From NCBI GenBank assembly GCA_012965485.1, contig DTSF01000355.1, forward strand, positions 1 to 6,325: a stretch of DNA of 6,325 nucleotides, read 5' to 3'. This document shows, piece after piece, positions 5,289 through 6,325 of this stretch (positions within the stretch are counted from its first letter, which is position 1; every line of letters starts with the position of its first letter). Source of the stretch: Dehalococcoidia bacterium. GTDB taxonomy: Bacteria; Chloroflexota; Dehalococcoidia; SAR202; UBA826. The notes beneath the pieces were generated by a model. The model worked only from the letters and a program-made list of their open reading frames with translations. It was not told the origin of the DNA and did no database searches. The translations under genes were made by a program, and so were the position numbers.

Positions 5289-5897
5289 TTATTGTTGTTT
5301 ATGCTGAGGTAGCATGACCGGACCTTTGCTATGAGTGACAATACCGTCTTCTATCACCATTGACAATGTCCCCCCAGGGTTCGGACTTCCAGGGGTTTCA
5401 CCTAAGGGAAATATTTCTACCTTTGCCTTGCCGGGATATATCTCGAGTGTCCCCACAGTCCCCAACCGCAATTCTTTATGTTGTGGAAATGTGATACTGC
5501 CGGAATTGATTAGCAACACTCCGTCTCTGTACTCCAGACGTTCTTGGTGAGTGTGCCCAGAAATCATAATCTGTACTGGCTCTGGAAACATTTCTTGAAG
5601 GTCCTGGATGGGCCGGAATTGCCCTTCTAAACTATGAATCATTCCGATTAACCAGCCCTCTATATCAAGAACTTGAACTTCTTTCATTCGAGGATCAGGG
5701 ATTGGATCATTATTGCCTGTTGAACAAATCACAGGAGCAAACTGTTGACACCAATCAAGAACCATTGGGGAAGTTAAATCTCCTCCATGAAGAATTAAAT
5801 CTACACTAGAAAGAAATTCTCCTGGAAGGTCACCTAATTCATCCAAAGTTCTGACCCTTCCAGGTAGATGAGTGTCCGTTATTAATCCAATTAGCAT
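5289..5897 (-). CDS. YfcE/MJ0936-type metallophosphoesterase
   Basis: A calcineurin-like, two-metal phosphodiesterase of the YfcE/MJ0936 branch; characterised members hydrolyse model phosphodiesters such as bis-pNPP, and the biological substrate is generally unclear. All metal ligands are visible: Asp8 and His10 (DTH), Asp40 (GGD), Asn62 (GNND), His88, and His115 and His117 (GHTH). GNND replaces the more common GNCD, and His88 is followed by Ser rather than the usual Gly. NSGSITFPQ at 131-139 is another family signature, close to the usual NPGS. The core ends near residue 163; about 40 Gly/Pro-rich residues follow as an extra tail. There is no Shine-Dalgarno before the ATG, and a strong promoter lies immediately upstream, suggesting a leaderless transcript. 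It is probably transcribed independently of the CPBP gene behind it. Confidence 0.92.
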   Translation of the reverse strand: MLIGLITDTHLPGRVRTLDELGDLPGEFLSSVDLILHGGDLTSPMVLDWCQQFAPVICSTGNNDPIPDPRMKEVQVLDIEGWLIGMIHSLEGQFRPIQDLQEMFPEPVQIMISGHTHQERLEYRDGVLLINSGSITFPQHKELRLGTVGTLEIYPGKAKVEIFPLGETPGSPNPGGTLSMVIEDGIVTHSKGPVMLPQHKQQ

Positions 5898-5904
5898 CCG
5901 AAGA

Positions 5905-5933
5905 ACTATAGGTTTGATTTACTGAGTTATCAA
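5905..5933 (-). promoter_or_regulatory. Near-consensus sigma-70 promoter for the phosphoesterase gene
   Basis: On the minus strand TTGATA (5933-5928), a 17-bp spacer, then TATAGT (5910-5905): five of six matches in each hexamer at optimal spacing. Only 7 nt separate the -10 from the ATG at 5897, so the transcript would start at or next to the A of the start codon. The whole element fits in the 40-nt gap after the upstream CPBP stop. Confidence 0.6.
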
Positions 5934-5937
5934 TAGG

Positions 5938-6325
5938 TCACAAGGTGCCATATTTTTTAAGTTTATCGAACCACTTGTATCTAAAGGCAAATACAATTGT
6001 TAACAATGCGTACTGACTCATTGAGGATATGATAGTAGGAATCATGTCGAGATTTTGATTTGTGGTAATGAAGAGAGAGGAACTTGGTATCACTGAATCT
6101 TCCAACCCGACTATTAAATGTACCCATAAATTATTGGCAATATGGATACCAACAGCTAACTCTATTCCACCGTCAATTAATGTTATTAGTCCCATAAACA
6201 TACCAACCAGAAAAACCGAAATGAGATATGTTCCGACACCGTATGACCATGGTTCAGGATTCATTAGGTGCAAGCAAGCGAAGATTGATGAAGTAATAAT
6301 CAAAATTAGTACACGTGACTTAAAC
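5938..6325 (-). CDS. CPBP-family intramembrane metalloprotease, 5'-truncated by the window edge
   Basis: Only the C-terminal 128 residues are present. The frame stays open through 6325 (reading FKSRVLILIITSS), so the TTG at 6303 is not a credible start. CPBP (Abi/CAAX prenyl protease-type) enzymes are multi-pass membrane glutamic/metal proteases. Two of their conserved motifs are visible. Counting from the codon at 6303, FACLHLMNP at 8-16 carries His12, and GIHIANN at 52-58 carries His54 and Asn58. The first motif, EExxxR, should lie upstream outside the window. Hydrophobic segments at about 25-43, 46-66 and 85-107 fit membrane helices, and a basic KWFDKLKK tail ends the protein. Function ranges from CAAX-type processing to bacteriocin immunity; nothing nearby narrows it. 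Confidence 0.78.
   Translation of the reverse strand, partial: FKSRVLILIITSSIFACLHLMNPEPWSYGVGTYLISVFLVGMFMGLITLIDGGIELAVGIHIANNLWVHLIVGLEDSVIPSSSLFITTNQNLDMIPTIISSMSQYALLTIVFAFRYKWFDKLKKYGTL

Noticed and set aside
5335..5550. 71-residue plus-strand frame opposite the phosphoesterase C-terminus
   Set aside because: It is antisense to a well-supported gene, with no ribosome binding site and no motif.
5938..6303. CPBP protein as a complete 121-residue gene starting at TTG 6303
   Set aside because: The frame stays open to the window edge with plausible hydrophobic sequence, there is no ribosome binding site, and the family's EExxxR motif is missing upstream. It is a partial gene.
1..6325. Defence island, CRISPR, prophage or insertion element
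   Set aside because: No repeated spacers, transposase, integrase or terminal repeats are visible. The JAMM and CPBP genes can occur in defence contexts, but no partner genes such as E1/E2-like or cyclase genes are present.

Overview
The window looks like a piece of an uncultured, free-living bacterial chromosome. The DNA is moderately AT-rich by eye, the genes are tightly packed, and ATG, GTG and TTG starts are all used. My best guess is the Chloroflexota, perhaps a marine SAR202/Dehalococcoidia-type lineage. That rests on the gene mix: duplicated MFE-2-like SDRs, a two-domain cyclophilin lipoprotein, and a tiny protein with a CTCxxC motif. There is no rRNA or other marker gene here, so this is inference. 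I see no mobile element, CRISPR array, tRNA or rRNA.

Layout. (1) 26-1519 (+): a secreted lipoprotein with a Pro/Thr-rich tether, an LppX/LolA-like middle domain and a C-terminal cyclophilin peptidyl-prolyl isomerase domain. (2) 1523-4053 (-): a three-gene unit in transcription order SDR (3133-4053), paralogous SDR (2154-3083) and phosphinothricin-acetyltransferase-like GNAT (1523-2122). It converges on the lipoprotein gene. (3) 4054-4219: a divergent control region of about 166 bp with two inverted repeats. (4) 4220-5286 (+): trmL (wobble-position tRNA methyltransferase), an unlisted 44-residue Cys/His-rich small protein at 4732-4866, and a JAMM/M67 metallopeptidase whose ribosome binding site overlaps the small gene's stop codon. 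(5) 5289-5897 (-): a YfcE/MJ0936-type metallophosphoesterase with a near-consensus promoter that places transcription start at or next to the start codon. (6) 5938-6325 (-): the C-terminal part of a CPBP-family membrane protease, cut by the window edge.

How they work together. The SDR pair probably acts on (3R)-hydroxyacyl-CoA-type or related alcohol/ketone substrates. Their fused-looking operon with an acetyltransferase suggests accessory catabolism or detoxification. The trmL, small protein and JAMM trio is arranged for coupled translation. It is the most interesting unit here, because the small protein matches no family I can name and the JAMM peptidase lacks its usual ThiS/MoaD-like or cysteine synthase partners within the window. 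The remaining genes look like ordinary housekeeping.

Two annotation corrections matter. The upstream SDR starts at 4053, not at the TTG at 4080. The CPBP gene is 5'-truncated by the window and does not start at the TTG at 6303.
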